Positions 12,130 to 25,947 of a stretch of 62,000 bases of DNA are shown here, piece by piece. The position numbers and the translations under genes were made by a program. How positions within the stretch are numbered: position 1 is the stretch's first letter; every line of letters begins with the position of its first letter. Below the pieces are notes generated by a model. The model saw only the letters and a list, made by a program, of their open reading frames with translations. It was not told where the DNA came from and did not search any database. Source of the DNA: Tubiluchus corallicola (lineage: Eukaryota > Priapulida > Priapulimorpha > Priapulimorphida > Tubiluchidae); assembly GCA_030141605.1 (NCBI GenBank), contig JAQGDQ010000426.1, forward strand, positions 40,001 through 102,000, given 5' to 3'.

Positions 12130-12734
12130 TGCTATATTGAATAATTTATTTTATTGAACACAAAATTCGTGATATGATTCCTAGTTTCATTGTACTTAGC
12201 CAGCGCAACTCCAGCCTTTGCGTTTGTTAATTGAAAGACAGGTGCGTCGAATATTAATTAACTCAGCACGATCATAATTAATAATTAACAGCCGCTAAAT
12301 TAGAGGAGAAGTTGACCTGATATATATTGCAAAATAATTAGAGACTACGGCATGCTTCTTGATTTAATGACACCCTGGACCCTGACATAATAACAACAGA
12401 TGTGTAAAATTTGTTCAAAATTCTGCTTGTCACGTGTAATTTCAGTTTCAATTGACTAACTGATTATTAGATATGTAAGTAGTCATATATAGTAGCAATT
12501 TTCTTTGCTACATTTTTTTTGTTTTTAAATCGTTTGTTTATCATATTCCTTGGTTAAACAGCAAACAATCATTACCAATGTACAATTCATTTGTTACTTC
12601 AGTACTTTGAAACGTCTTTAAAACAAAACGTCTTTATAAGAACGTTTAAAAGCCATTTCTACGACACAAGAGTTACAATAGGGCCTATAACTTTACAAAA
12701 AAACCATGGGCAAAAATGAAAAAAAATCTATATA

Positions 12735-12905
12735 TTAATTCCGCTGGTAAATATATACCATATAATATATATATATATATAAGATTCGAGGCTACAGCTC
12801 CAACGACGGCACCATTTGCGGCGATCTATACATCAAACGAAAGGTCTCGATCTAGTGCCGTGCCATTGGGGGTTTATTTTTCTAATCGGGCCCACCGAGA
12901 TGATT
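12735..12905 (+). repeat. interspersed repeat next to a TA run (partner of 27172-27345)
   Basis: Starting with a short TA dinucleotide run, this block contains AGATTCGAGGCTACAGCTC, GCGGCGATCTATACATC and TCGGGCCCACCGAGA. The reverse complement at 27172-27345 shares all of these. Both copies carry the TA run at the same place, so the run travels with the repeat. The class is unknown. Confidence 0.7.
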
Positions 12906-13267
12906 GAAGAATTATTATATGAATGATATTAATGTGCAATTCGTTAGAAATGTGACAAGAAAAAGACAACTTTTTTAACTAAAAGAGTAAGTCTACAGTA
13001 TGGCGTTTCCAGGATTGTTCTTAGACCGGGCAGCAATGATTAAAAGTCCAGTGCTCGAACATCGTTTTCAACCAGCTAATAACTTTGTGAATACTTGAAA
13101 AAACAAATATCATGGACAGTGACAAACCAGCATTCTTTTGCTTTATTAACCTTACACGCCGATGATGTTGTCTGGTTGATACTAGACCCGGAAGAACTGG
13201 GACGAAAACAAATTCAATTCAATTTAATTCATTTTTAATTTATTTATCTCTTTATAATACTACATCA

Positions 13268-13610
13268 TCATCATCATCATCCAATGAATCACACGTCCAG
13301 TGACATGATTCTGCTCACCTCCCTATGCCAGGACTCCCTGCTTGCCGCAATGCCCCAAGTGCATTTATTTCTAAGGATCAATGCTGAAGTGTTTAAATCT
13401 TTCTGTGCAAAATCTAAATATGTTAATCTTTGTCCTCCTACAGGTTTTTTAGGTGCTTCTATGGCTTGTTGAAGAGCTATCTTCACTGAAATATCACCAG
13501 GCAGTCTAAGCATATGCCCAATCCATCTTAAACGGCATCTTATTATTTTTCTTGTCCAAGGTTCTTCTTTTATTTTTTCACATAGATCTTTGTTTGAATT
13601 TCTTTGGCCA
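13268..13610 (-). mobile_element. RTE/Nimb-like LINE fragment (C-terminus of the reverse transcriptase ORF)
   Basis: Read on the minus strand, an uninterrupted frame of about 105 codons runs to a TGA at 13289-13291. It contains RCRLRWIGHMLRLPGD and CTWGIAASRESWHREVSRI, matching the known C-terminal tail of endonuclease-reverse transcriptase proteins (R-RWIGH-LR...LTWG...A-DR--WR). After the stop comes a GATGATGATGATGATGAT tail, usual for this group. The 5' part is missing. Confidence 0.8.
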
Positions 13611-14345
13611 TCTAATACCCAAATGTTTAATAAAAGAATCGCTAATCAGTTTTGAAGAACGGTTAAATTAATAGATAGATCTAGAACTAGAGAAAGGATA
13701 GCGAAAATAATTTCAAGCAAAACAAAGAAGCTGCAGAGCTTACAAAATTACTATTGCACAAACAGAACAAACACCACAAGAACTCGTGGAAAAATTGAAG
13801 CATTCAAACGTTTTAGAAGAAACTTTTTTGGCATTCATGCCCGAAATTAGGAACACGCTCTTGAAAATCGGAGCTCTGTTCGAAAATCGATTATTTATCT
13901 TTACGAGAGAAATATCTTGGGTCAATGAATTCATCCAGAAGTAAATTTACTGGTGGTCACCCATCCGTTTACTAACCGGACTAAGCTACCAGCTGAATTT
14001 GTCTTCAGCTTTTTTGGAGTGGCAGATAGATAAATTCTTTAAAATAATTACTAAAATGTTATTAAATTGCCATTAAAAATAGCAAGCAATTGAACATTCA
14101 ATGTATTCTACAGCAAACAATGTGGCAGCGTGCCAGTCACATTGTTTGTCGCAGCTTGCATTGTCTATTCAATTGCATTGCAATGGCAATAAAGAATTTA
14201 CTTATCTACGTATGTATTTTATTATTGAAACAAAATATAAATTAAAAAATAATAAAAAATTTTTTGTAAAACCATTAAATGTAAAAAAACGTATCAAAAT
14301 TTACAGCACATCTTATTAGGCATTGCCGAACTTGCTCTAACATTA

Positions 14346-15054
14346 TAGGTTTTACACGTCAATTGCAGACACAGGAAAGTTCAAATGTGACTTAGGTAAG
14401 TCAAATGTAGACATAGGAATTTCGAATGTGTTTTGGTAACTCTAATGTGACTTAGGTAAGTCAAATGTAGATGTGGTACTTTCAATAAATAGGTAATTAA
14501 CTCATTTAAGTGCAAATTACAAAAAGATAAACCAAAGACAGTCATCACCTCTTTCATAACTTTGAAAAATGCGTTGTTTATCCACAAACAAAATTCTTTG
14601 ATAAACCAAAACGTCGGTAAAAAAGAATAAATCGGTTCCCACTTCCCAATGAACAGTGAATCACTAGTTAGTTTTTTAAGTAATGCATTAGCACTGCACT
14701 GCACTCAAGAGACATTGTTTATTTTAAGAATGTATTGTTTTCTGTAACAGTTCCAATGGTATGTAAAGTTTACAGAATATTAGTGAACCTATATCGTTGT
14801 TATTTTAACTTAAGAGCAATTATTAAATTGAAATTAAAGAAGATTAAATTTAACATCCTTAAACTTTACCACCTATCCACATTTGACTTGACATGTGTCT
14901 ACATTTGACTTACCAAAAGCGCTTAAGATTTCTTGAAAACCATTGTTAATACATTTGAACTACCTAAGTCTACATTTGAGTTACCAAGACACATTTGAAT
15001 TACCTAAATCTACATTTGAGTTAACGCAGGTCTATATTTGACATGTAAAACCTA
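14346..15054. mobile_element. TA-flanked DNA transposon with long, internally repeated inverted ends
   Basis: The element starts TAGGTTTTACACGTCAA and ends TTGACATGTAAAACCTA, and is flanked by TA on both sides. Each end carries several direct repeats of a module like GACTTAGGTAAGTCAAATG, so the inverted ends are about 150-200 bp long. The interior has no transposase frame. The TA flank suits Tc1/mariner-like elements, but this is not proof. A one-sided copy lies at 27390-27654. Confidence 0.75.
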
Positions 15055-15794
15055 TATTACTGAGTAATGCAACAGTGTAACTGACTGAACGTTGGAATTT
15101 GGAACACAGCAGCATAAAATCTGGCAAATGGGTTACATAATACCCACAGTTTTGGTCATGTTGAGCCAGACGTATATTTATGCTACATTAGCATTTCAAA
15201 GCCTCAACCGAGCACTACTTTACACCCGACATAAAAGCTAACAAATTTGAGCTTGTCGGTAAAAATACACACAGGCCCTGGCAATGACATGGTTTTCTCT
15301 CCCCTGCCTGGAAGATAATATTTTCATACAGCCCCGGTTGGATTTTCACTAACTGCAATGCGTTGCGTAACTATAGCAGAATGCGAATATTGTTTTCATA
15401 GATATGCTAGGTGTTTATCTTTATGCATCTCCGAGCTACCTGGGTGGTTTTCTCCACCTCTGAATGAGGGATTATCTCTGCATTGTATTATGATTAACAG
15501 GAAAATCTGATACAGTGTTCTGAGTGCAAACATTATAATAATTATAATCTTAACGACGCGTACTTCTTTATAATGCACTTGCTGATGCGATACCTGTCAG
15601 TACACATTGTGAACAAACATCATGGAGAGATGAAAAACGCTCAGTAGTTTCAGCTTTATGGCGATGGGCTGAAGGCTTTTCTACCGAATCACCCCAATAC
15701 CGATGCCAAATAGCTTGATAATTGGAGCCGATACAATTCGGGCCGAGCTTTGTCAAACGAAATCAATTTTAAGTCAATTAAATAATGTTTTGTA

Positions 15795-16625
15795 ATTGTC
15801 AAAGCAAAAAAGGAGCCAATCTTATATTATAGGTCAAAACAATCTACTCTTTAAAATATTGAGAAGAAACATACTATTTTTTAAGTTTTAAAGAATGCAT
15901 TACGTGAAAAAATTGTTACCACACAAACGCAATTTCGCGCCACTAATTCTTCGCTTTTATATGCGTTACGCCATTCGCAGGTACTAGCGCCTTCATTGCG
16001 GAAACGCATTGCACAAAAAACAAGAGCTGTGCCTCTCAGTTCAGATGTGTTAGTTTGTGATGAACTAGACACGTTCGACAGCTCATGCGTGAGCACAGCA
16101 GTAAATTTGAAATTTGAATTTTTATCTCAAACATGCCCAGTTTTAGAACAAACACATTGAATATCTTACAGTAGCACTGTACTTCAATTTTCGTTTTCAA
16201 AACACGTGCAACACGCTCGTGGAATATGTTTGCTGTTGAAAATTATGTTAGTCTGTGATGTCATTAATAGTTGGGCCCGCCCGCCATTAATTAGGTTTTT
16301 AATCTATTATTTCATTATCAGAAACGCTTTTGCGGTATTAATTGTGTTATATGTATACTTTTTATTGGACTTGAAAGTGGGGTAGTATATAAAAAATCAT
16401 CATCATCCTGTCTTCCTTTTATGCATCAAATTAATCGGCTTAATCAACAAGATTAGTTACTTCTGCATAAATAGCTCTAGCAACCATTGTTTCCAGTCAG
16501 CTGCTGGTATGTAATGCTACACCAGCACAAGCCAGGTCCTTGAATTGGATACATGCTGCATTTGAGGTCTTGTACACATTAGACTTGCGCCTGCCAACCT
16601 TACCTTTATGTCATGGTTTACTAAC
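15795..16625 (-). repeat. interspersed repeat family R, copy 1 (inverted)
   Basis: The reverse complement of this block is similar along its length to 23041-23885 and, more distantly, to 32740-33262. Shared landmarks include TTTCCAGTCAGCTGCTGGTA, GCAGCATGTATCCAATTCAA (on the other strand) and GTTGCACGTGTTTG-like boxes. There is no clear ORF. It is probably a non-autonomous element of about 0.85 kb, class unknown. Confidence 0.7.
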
Positions 16626-16635
16626 AAGATGGCAA

Positions 16636-16775
16636 ACAGAACGTTAATTAAGTTTTTAATCTATTATTTAATTATCAGAAACGCTTTTGCAGTGTTAATT
16701 GTGTTGAAATGTATACTTTCACCAGACTTGAAAATGAGGTAGTATATGAAAAATCGTCCTGTCCCTTTAATAGTT
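16636..16775 (-). repeat. second partial copy of the family R inner segment
   Basis: GTTTTTAATCTATTATTT, ATTATCAGAAACGCTTTTGC and GTAGTATAT repeat the 16288-16425 segment about 350 bp further on, with moderate divergence. It is a local duplication attached to copy 1. Confidence 0.65.
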
Positions 16776-16857
16776 TGTTAAAAGGTTAACTACAATGCTC
16801 GTATTTCGATGTTTGTGAAATCAGACTCTTATGAATAAGCTAGGAAGTTACTAAGTA

Positions 16858-16925
16858 GACCAATCGGATCTAAGCGCGGCGCTTTTGTTCGGCAAGTAAA
16901 AGAGATCTGAGTTCGATTACCAGTG
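16858..16925 (+). repeat. tRNA-like fragment, probable SINE head
   Basis: GGATCTAAGCGCGGCGC resembles the A-box and variable start of a Leu/Ser-type tRNA, and GAGTTCGATTACC is a good B-box. No closed cloverleaf can be drawn. A tRNA-derived SINE remnant is most likely. Confidence 0.35.
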
Positions 16926-18325
16926 AAGACTTATTTTTACGACTCACTTCATTGAAGGCTTTTAATGTCTGCAATAGATAACTTTTCAGAGATATAAAGT
17001 TATTTAGTCCTAGTATTCAGAAAATATTAGCCACTGTACAAATAATTTAACACTCAATCCTCATACCAAATTCCAAAAATAATTTCTAACGAGATTGCAA
17101 AAGTCGGTCGCCCACGCTGTAAACCATTGTTACCTGGGTATTGTCACGTGACAAAGGCTACTAATGTGGACCTCTCAGCTTCTCAAAGGAGAGAAAGGTT
17201 CTACAAAAAACACCTGACTCACAACAAATTCCACCCAACTTCACATTAAGTTATTGTTACAGGGCAAAACGGAATATAGCCCGAGTACAAGGAAACTTTA
17301 CAAAGCGGCGTTTTGCGCGGTTCACCTATCCAGTTCCATCTGTATAAACCTATTCACATTTCCATTAGATTACTTTTCTATGGCTGAATGAATGGCTCCA
17401 TTCAATGTCTCGCTCGTTTTGTTAAGTTTGGCTGGGATAAAAGCGATATTTAACAGTGGCTAAATAAGGATGTGGTTAAATGAAACTCAAAGAAAATGGA
17501 CGACCAGTCGTGACATTTTTTGTGTTGTAATTAAATCGTTCCATTTATGAAGTATACGAAAAGAAAAACTTCGTACGAATGTGCCAAAAAACGAACAAAA
17601 TATTGTAGAAAAGGAGTTTAAATATATATATTGTTATACATGTTGTGAAGCAAAAATTAATTAAGTAAGAAGGCTTAATATAATGTTTCGAAATTGACCC
17701 AGAAGTTTTCGAAAAAGGGCAAATTTCTTCTTTTAGTTTAAACCGTTTATAAGTCAAATAAAAGTCAGTCGAGAGTTAGCAGCCATCTGAAAAATGTGGA
17801 AAAAACAAAATAAAAAAGTTTGTATTACAAATGTGTTACAGAAATTATTATACAATCACTTTTAATATCTAGTTCTCTCCTGTTATAAATCAGTTTTATG
17901 CAGATTAAATTGCAACTCCATGACAAGTAAAATTAAACAACATGGCGGGCAAAGTTTTAATATAACATCGTCACAAATCAATATTATTGCTATTTTTACA
18001 AAACACTCCTGGGTACATATGACATCAACTGAAAAAGCAGGAAGCTTTTAGAATAATTTAACTGCTCTGCACACTGAACATTAAAAATATTCGTATTTAT
18101 AATATCAACTCCTGTATTTTATGTTGCAACATCCGCTATGACGCAAAACTCTGGCTTACTCGCATGTAGATGTACGTGAAATTCATTACACACGTCACAT
18201 CAAAAGTTGATCGTCTGTGTCATTAACTTTATCAAAATCAATTGGCATTTTAACTGGCGATAAGTTTACGTCAACTGTGTTTTTTTTAATAAATTAAATC
18301 AAGTACAGCCTGTGTAATTAATTTT
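16926..18325. other. hh intron 1 stretch, no gene seen
   Basis: AT-rich intron DNA without recognised domains, repeats or RNA genes. Confidence 0.5.
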
Positions 18326-19366
<1,041 letters not shown>

Positions 19367-19371
19367 ATTTT

Positions 19372-20489
19372 CAGTAATACATTATTCAAAATAAATACAT
19401 TGCTCTTGAAGTTTGCACACAGTGTGTTAAACTGAAATGATAAGAACGTCCTTTAATAGTAGGAAACGCGTAAGATTACTATTAGGCTATAATACTGTGT
19501 TTTTTTTAATTTAAAGGAAAACCGGACGATTAGTTCAGAATGAAGAAGGCTCTAAAATATTGAAAACTACATTAGTATTTTTTAAATCAAAGCTTAAATT
19601 AAAAATAATTACCTCGGATACTCAAATTTTGTTAAACTTTCAAAGCTATGCGCAGCTCAGTGAATCTACTAAGATTGGCCACGACGCCTTTTTGTCACAT
19701 GCGCGTGGCTGAAAAAAGAAGACAGTACCGTGATAACCATGATCATGAACTGCAGTGTTAGTTTCTGACGTCATATGATGTAGAGCCCATTTTCGTGACA
19801 TCACGCGTTTAAGCAGGACTGTAACAGCTATGCAAACGTGCTTGACGCTCAAGGGAGACATCGCACAAACTGCGGTTGGTTTCTGACGTAAGCAATAGCT
19901 GTGTTTGGTTGCCGTTAATTAACTTTCTAAGCTAATTATTCAAATATAAGAAACAATTGCTGACCTTTATAGGCAAGAAAATGCATATTCTGTACAGCAA
20001 ATTAAAATGAGATTAAGCCTAAACAATCGTTTAAACTTCAAATTAACATTGCTACCAGTCGCTACAGAAAGCGTCTGAGTAAATTCTATGCAGAAGATTC
20101 CAGACCTATAAAGTAACCCACGCTAACTCAACTATTTACCTTTTACTCATAAAAGTTTTACGGGTGTGTGTATACATGAACCAGCCCACGAGACTTCTAT
20201 ACCAGCAATGTTAAAAAAGTGCCATTTGGAAGTCTCAAGCAAACTATAGAAAACGCTCTTCCGTTAGACGTAGCAAATTACGACGTTTCGCCGCCTTTAT
20301 TAATATTTACCTATTGTAATGTAGGCGGTACAACGTGCGGAGGAGGGTGACGACTGCTTCCCTTCTTTAAAAATCCAAATTTGTCTATTTTATGCGGCCT
20401 AAACGTTAATTAACGAAAGTATTGTTTTGTTTGACAGCATAATTATGATAAAAGAATAAAGTAATAGGAGCTCTTTCGAGTAAAAAAAG
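19372..20489. other. hh intron 1 stretch, no gene seen
   Basis: No recognised domain or repeat. A few CpG-containing segments near 19660-19880 and 20270-20350 are slightly less AT-rich than the surroundings. Confidence 0.45.
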
Positions 20490-20595
20490 TAGGTAAGTAA
20501 GTTAGTGAGTGAGTGAGCGAGTGAGTAAGTGAGTGAGTGAGTGAGTGAGTTAGTGAGTGAGTGAGTGAGTGAGTGAGTGAGTGAGTGAGTAAGAG

Positions 20596-20655
<60 letters not shown>
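20490..20655. repeat. GTGA / AGTA tetranucleotide array
   Basis: GTGAGTGA blocks followed by AAGT blocks. This is the same kind of array as 7557-8266 in opposite orientation and leads directly into the composite satellite. Confidence 0.9.
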
Positions 20656-20658
<3 letters not shown>

Positions 20659-20830
20659 AAACGTTTATGAAAAATTTGTGTGTGCATTTACCTTTCTGTG
20701 TTTCTCTTTGTGTTGCTTGATTTGTATGATTATAAATCTTGAACACTTAATTATTTTACGCATTTTTTCTCTATAATCAAATATGTAAAAATGTCTGTAA
20801 GTAAGTAAGTAAGTAAAGTAAGTAAGTAAA

Positions 20831-20863
<33 letters not shown>

Positions 20864-21035
20864 AAACGTTTATGAAAAATTTGTGTGTGCATTTACCTTT
20901 CTGTGTTTCTCTTTGTGTTGCTTGATTTGTATGATTATAAATCTTGAACACTTAATTATTTTACGCATTTTTTCTCTATAATCAAATATGTAAAAATGTC
21001 TGTAAGTAAGTAAGTAAGTAAAGTAAGTAAGTAAA

Positions 21036-21068
<33 letters not shown>

Positions 21069-21230
21069 AAACGTTTATGAAAAATTTGTGTGTGCATTTA
21101 CCTTTCTGTGTTTCTCTTTGTGTTGCTTGATTTGTATGATTATAAATCTTGAACACTTAATTATTTTACGCATTTTTTCTCTATAATCAAATATGTAAAA
21201 ATGTCTGTAAGTAAGTAAGTAAGTAAAGTA
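20656..21230 (-). repeat. 205-bp composite satellite, about 2.8 units
   Basis: Each unit is a 143-bp complex core (from AAAAAACGTTTATGAAAAAT to AAAATGTCTGT on the plus strand) followed by a TAAG tract of about 60 bp. Unit starts at 20656, 20861 and 21066 give an exact 205-bp period. The cores look identical to one another and to the single inverted copy at 8267-8412. ORFs of 66 and 75 codons recur at 205-bp spacing and are products of the repeat. Confidence 0.95.
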
Positions 21231-21475
21231 AGTAACAAGGCAAGGCAAGCAAGAGCAAGGCAAGAAGTAAGCAAGGCAAGGCAAGGGCAAGGCAGCAGGG
21301 CAAGAAAGCAAGTAAGAGGCAAGGGGCAAGGCAAGGGCAAGAGTAAGTGAGTAAGGAGTGGTAAGTAAGTAAGTAAGTAAGTAAGGGGTAAGTAAGCAAG
21401 CAAGCAAGCAAGTAAGTAAGTAAGTAAGTAAGTAAGCCTGGCAAGCAAGCAAGTAGCAGTTACGTAAGTAAGAAA
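21231..21475. repeat. degenerate GCAAG / AAGT array
   Basis: Imperfect GGCAAG, GCAAG and TAAG units follow the third satellite core in place of the usual TAAG tract. It appears to be a diverged end of the same array. Confidence 0.85.
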
Positions 21476-22001
21476 AAGTATTAATTTGTTTGTACTCATA
21501 TTACAGACGATTGAATGCAGTAAGTTCACATCAAAAAGTCATGATCGTTTTACTATAAAAGCCAAATATAAATAAACAAATAAGGAACATTTTACACCTT
21601 ATTTGCTGGGGTTAGGTTAATAAACATTAGTAAACGTTTAAAATATAAAATAAAAGAATAACGTTTCGATTATTTCTACAGAATCCTTTAGTAACCCCTC
21701 TAGATTTTCTTAAATTAACTATAATGTGCTTTTTGAAATTAAGAAGTGACTAAAGCTTTTGTGATTTTTCTGCTAATGTCAACAAATTTCTTATCTTGCG
21801 ATGTTTGGTTTGTTTCTGTTTCTTTCAGTCGTTTCAGGCGGTGGTGTGACGTCATACACTGACGTAGTTTTTTACGATTTTATTGCGAATTAACATTCAA
21901 TATCTAACCTAACTGCTAATATCATCAGTGTCTCATGCAATATTTTAAAATTACTGTAATTCAATTGTCACATTTTTAAAGACGTTACACGCTGGTGTAC
22001 C

Positions 22002-22163
22002 GTATGATATGATGTGATGTGATGTGATGTGATCTGATCTGGTATGGTATGATGTGATGTGATCTGATCTGATCTGGTATGATATGATATGATATGATAT
22101 GATATGATATGATATGATATGATATGATATGATATGATATGATATGATATGATATGATATGAT
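22002..22163. repeat. ATATG / GTGAT pentanucleotide array
   Basis: TGATG and TGATC variants pass into a pure GATAT array of about 90 bp. Ile-Ser-Tyr-His ORFs on the minus strand are repeat artefacts. Confidence 0.95.
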
Positions 22164-22344
22164 ACATACATTTATTTCACACAATACAATAATTAAACTT
22201 GTGTACAAAATTCACATTGACAAAATTGACTCTACAGTAGTACCTTAACAAGTACCTTGCCAAATTACTCAATTTAAAATAGCAAATAATGAGTTACAAT
22301 GTTCTATCCATTACGCATACAGCCTCACACTCACAAATTCAAAC

Positions 22345-22405
22345 CGATTATTGTGATCACGTGGGTTTGGGATTTGAACCAAATACCTTTGAGATGCAAA
22401 ATCAG
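22345..22405 (-). repeat. tRNA-like B-box fragment
   Basis: On the minus strand GGTTCAAATCCCAAACC is a B-box with a partial T-arm. A box TGGCGTCTGATTTTG lies upstream. No complete tRNA can be folded; a SINE remnant is possible. Confidence 0.25.
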
Positions 22406-22842
22406 ACGCCAAAATACAATGATTTTTCTAATAAACCATCCATCTGATTCACCTTCAGTTTCAGTTCGTATTTCTTTCAGGTTGTTTGGGTATTTGAAGA
22501 CTTAGATTTTCATCCGCCATGTTATGTCTCTGCCGGGAAATCGCATATATGTTTCCCGAAGATAAATTTAATTTTATGTGCCTATAAAATCCCCCCACCC
22601 TAAATTCTCTAGCAGTAAATACATATCGAGGTTTACTTTAAAAAGGGATAACCGCATAACCCTATCTTAACGACAATCATCAAAAAATTTCTAACAGTTT
22701 CAGTCATGTTACAAATAGATTACCAGGTTAGTGTAACATAGGTTTCTCCCCTGAGTTTTATTAACATAAAAATCATATACAATAAAACAAATTTTCGATA
22801 GTCTCAACGAAAATTTAGTCTGGAGTTTGGAAGTTTATGTGA

Positions 22843-23064
22843 ATGTCAGATGAACCTGCAATAAATGCTGGTGTTCCGAAAGAGGAAAGAGGATCGGTCG
22901 AACAGGTGTATAGAGTTAAACTTGTTTACCTGACGAATTTCGCTCAAGCTTTACTCAGAGCTGATTATAAGAGACCAGCAAATATACCTTCTGTTCTACA
23001 AGCAGTAAGAGCTGATAGGCAGTGGTGTATATTACTTAGCACGTTCTGTTTGCCATCTTGTTAG
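22843..23064 (+). other. unrecognised 73-codon ORF beside repeat family R
   Basis: The frame has a coding-like mix (KEERGSVEQVYRVKLVYL, then ADYKRPANIPSVLQAVRADR) and ends within the left edge of the family R copy. I recognise no family. It may be the remaining coding part of the element that family R belongs to, since its stop is supplied by the repeat. Chance is also possible. Confidence 0.2.
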
Positions 23065-23885
23065 TAAACCATGACATAAAGGTAAGGTTGGCAGGCGCAA
23101 GTCTAATGTGTACAAGACCTCAAATGCAGCATGTATCCAATTCAAGGACCTGGCTTGTGCTGGTGTAGTATTACATACCAGCAGCTGACTGGAAACAATG
23201 GTTAGTAGAGCTATTTATGCAGAAGTAACTAATCTTGTTGATTAAGCCGATTAATTTGATGCATTAAAGGAAGACAGGACGATTTTTCATACACTACCAC
23301 ACTTTCAAGTCCAATAAAAAGTATACATATAACACAATTAATACAGCAAAAGCGTTTCTGATAATCAAATAATAGATTAAAAACCTAATTAACGGCGGGC
23401 GAGCCAACTATTGGTGACATCACAAACTAACATAATTTTCAACAAGAAAAATATTCCACGAGCGTGTTGCACGTGTTTGCGAAACCGAAAATTGAAGTAC
23501 AGTGCTACTGTAAGATATTCAGTGTGTTGTACTAAAACTAGGCATGTTTTAAGATAAACATTCAAATTTCAAATTTACCTCTGTGTTCACGTGTGACCTG
23601 CCGAACGTGTGTAGTTCGTCACAAACTAACACGTCTAGACTGAGAGGTACAGCACCTGTTTTTATACAATGAGTTTACGAAATGCAGGCGCTAGTGCCCG
23701 TCTAACTAGCATTTCTAAATGCGCGTAACAGCGAAGAACTAGTGGCGCAAATGTGAAATTGTGTTTGTGTGGTTATACTTCTTTCACATAAGTCATTTTT
23801 GAAAGAATAGTAGGTTTCCTTTCAACATCTTAAAGAGTAGATTGTTTTGACAGTTTAAGATTGGACCCGGTTTTGCTTTAAGTCT
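23041..23885 (+). repeat. interspersed repeat family R, copy 2
   Basis: This block is the inverse match of 15795-16625 from GTTCTGTTTGCCATCTTG to AAGATTGG and TTTTGCTTTAA. It has no ORF of note. The two copies are about 7 kb apart in inverted orientation within intron 1. Confidence 0.7.
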
Positions 23886-24179
23886 GCCTTAAGTCTTTTG
23901 CGAGCATCGAAAGCGCTCAGTGAAAAGGATTTTTATTACCAGCACTAGAATTATTCATCCCTTACGCAATCTCTAAAATTGTACGATTCTGTAAAATAGT
24001 GATCGCCATTTGTAATTTTCACAAGATTTTCACAAGTTGATGAAGCCATTTTAGCAAGTTGCTCATATTTAACTGAGAACTGGGCCAAATTGAGATGATC
24101 AGCAGCAAAGGAACCGACAAGAAAATGAAGGAACAAACAAGCAAAAAAGAAAAGACACGCATATGTTAATAAATAAGTA

Positions 24180-24715
24180 ATTTAAATCACAAATAATTGA
24201 GTAAATAAACAAATGGGTAAATGAATGAAGAAATGAATGGTGTGAGTAAATAAACAGATAAACAAACAAACTAACTAACTAACAAACAAACAAGAAAACA
24301 TGCAAACAAACAAACATGCAAACAAATAAATAAATAAACAAGCAAATAAATGGCTAAGAATCACTGAATGAATAAATAAATAAATGGATGAATGAATAAA
24401 CAAATGTTTGTATGAATGAATGAACGAATTACTGATTGAGTGAATAAATGAATGAGTGAATGAATGAACGAATAAATGAATAAACGAATGATTGACTGAC
24501 TGACTTAATGAATGAATGATTTAATGAACGAATAAATGAATAAACGAATGATTGACTGACTGACTGACTGACTGACTGACTGACTGACTGACTGACTGAC
24601 TGACTGACTGACTGACTGACTGACTGACTGACTGACTGACTGAATGAATGAATGAATGATTTAACGAACGAATGAATGAATAAACGAATGAAAAAATTTG
24701 TTAATAAACAAATAA
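24180..24715. repeat. degenerate tetranucleotide array (AATA / AACA / AATG / TGAC)
   Basis: More than 500 bp of period-4 sequence that drifts in composition: AAATAAAC types first, then AATGAATG, a pure TGAC run at about 24491-24642, and AATG again. A roughly 60-bp stretch (AATGAACGAATAAATGAATA and following) occurs twice before the TGAC run. Confidence 0.9.
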
Positions 24716-25947
24716 GCGCTGAATGAAATAAGATTTGTTAACATTTGTTGGTAGTTCGTACATCATGTACCTCATGTTGACCCTTTCTCACGGAATCCAC
24801 CGTTTATTAAGAAAACTGTAAATGCGTAATGTACGCATCAGTTCCGCGATATCCAATGATTAACAAAATTACAAAAGCATAATTATGTGACACGAACATT
24901 AAATGAATAAGAAAGTCTAAACAACTTATATGAGCCATACAATAGACGATAATTGATAGCTAGAATGCAGTTGCACGCGCGGGTCATCAAGCACGCTATA
25001 CAGTATAATTGTGAATAATCAGATATATTACATAATCTACCAGAGCATTATGTACCGTGTATCTGACCCCATCTAATACTGTAACCTTAGAATGACTAAA
25101 TACGAAAAAAGAGCTTTTTCTTCTGCAAATGCAAACAATTAAAACAGGTTATACACCGTGGTTATACAACAGGTTATATATGTCAACGATATCAGCTCTT
25201 TGTAACTATGATACGTTGCCAGACGTCCCTTATATAAAGCTCACGTCGTATATTTGGTAATTTTGTTCCCTGTCCTATACTGACCTTTCTGGGGCACCTA
25301 AATGTCTTCATTTTCAAATTTCGTAATAAAAATATGTTTTTACTACGTTCTTACGGTTTATAGCTGCTGTAACTTTATAAGTAATTACACTTTCTTTTCT
25401 CAGATTCTCTTGATGAAAATAACCCAAATGTAGCAAGGAAACCAGTGTTGCTAGAAGTTTACACAAAACTGACGTGTTTGGTTTACAGCTTGTTCAGTTA
25501 CTATGGTTACAGTTTTGCTCTCCAGCCTAAATAAATTTTTAGTTTATTTTCTGTATCGCTTGTATTAAATAATAATTTTCAAAATTATTTTTATTTACAT
25601 TTTTATATTGTTTCTGTTGAAGAAGATTTTTGCAATGATTTCACTTTTACAGAATTTCTATATTGCCTGTATTAAATAATAATAATAATATAGCTCGGTT
25701 GCCTGATTTCACTTTTACAGATTTTTTTTAGCTTGTATTAAATAATTTTCAAATGATTTTACACTTGTTTTCCTCATAACCCTTTAAAATGCTTGCTTTA
25801 TGTTTTCAACTTATGTCTCTACCTTTATATAATATATTATATAGTCTGACCACCTAAAAAGACAATTTAAGAAATAAAATTAATGGGCGCTATATTTAGC
25901 AATTCTTACCTGTGTAAGACTGCCTTTGTGTAAAGCAGTTGGTCTTT
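24716..25947. other. hh intron 1 stretch with a short recurring motif
   Basis: No gene is seen. The motif TTGTATTAAATAAT or CTGTATTAAATAATAAT appears three times between 25558 and 25746, each time near TTCACTTTTACAG- or TTTTCAAA-like sequence, which suggests a small degenerate duplication. Confidence 0.4.
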
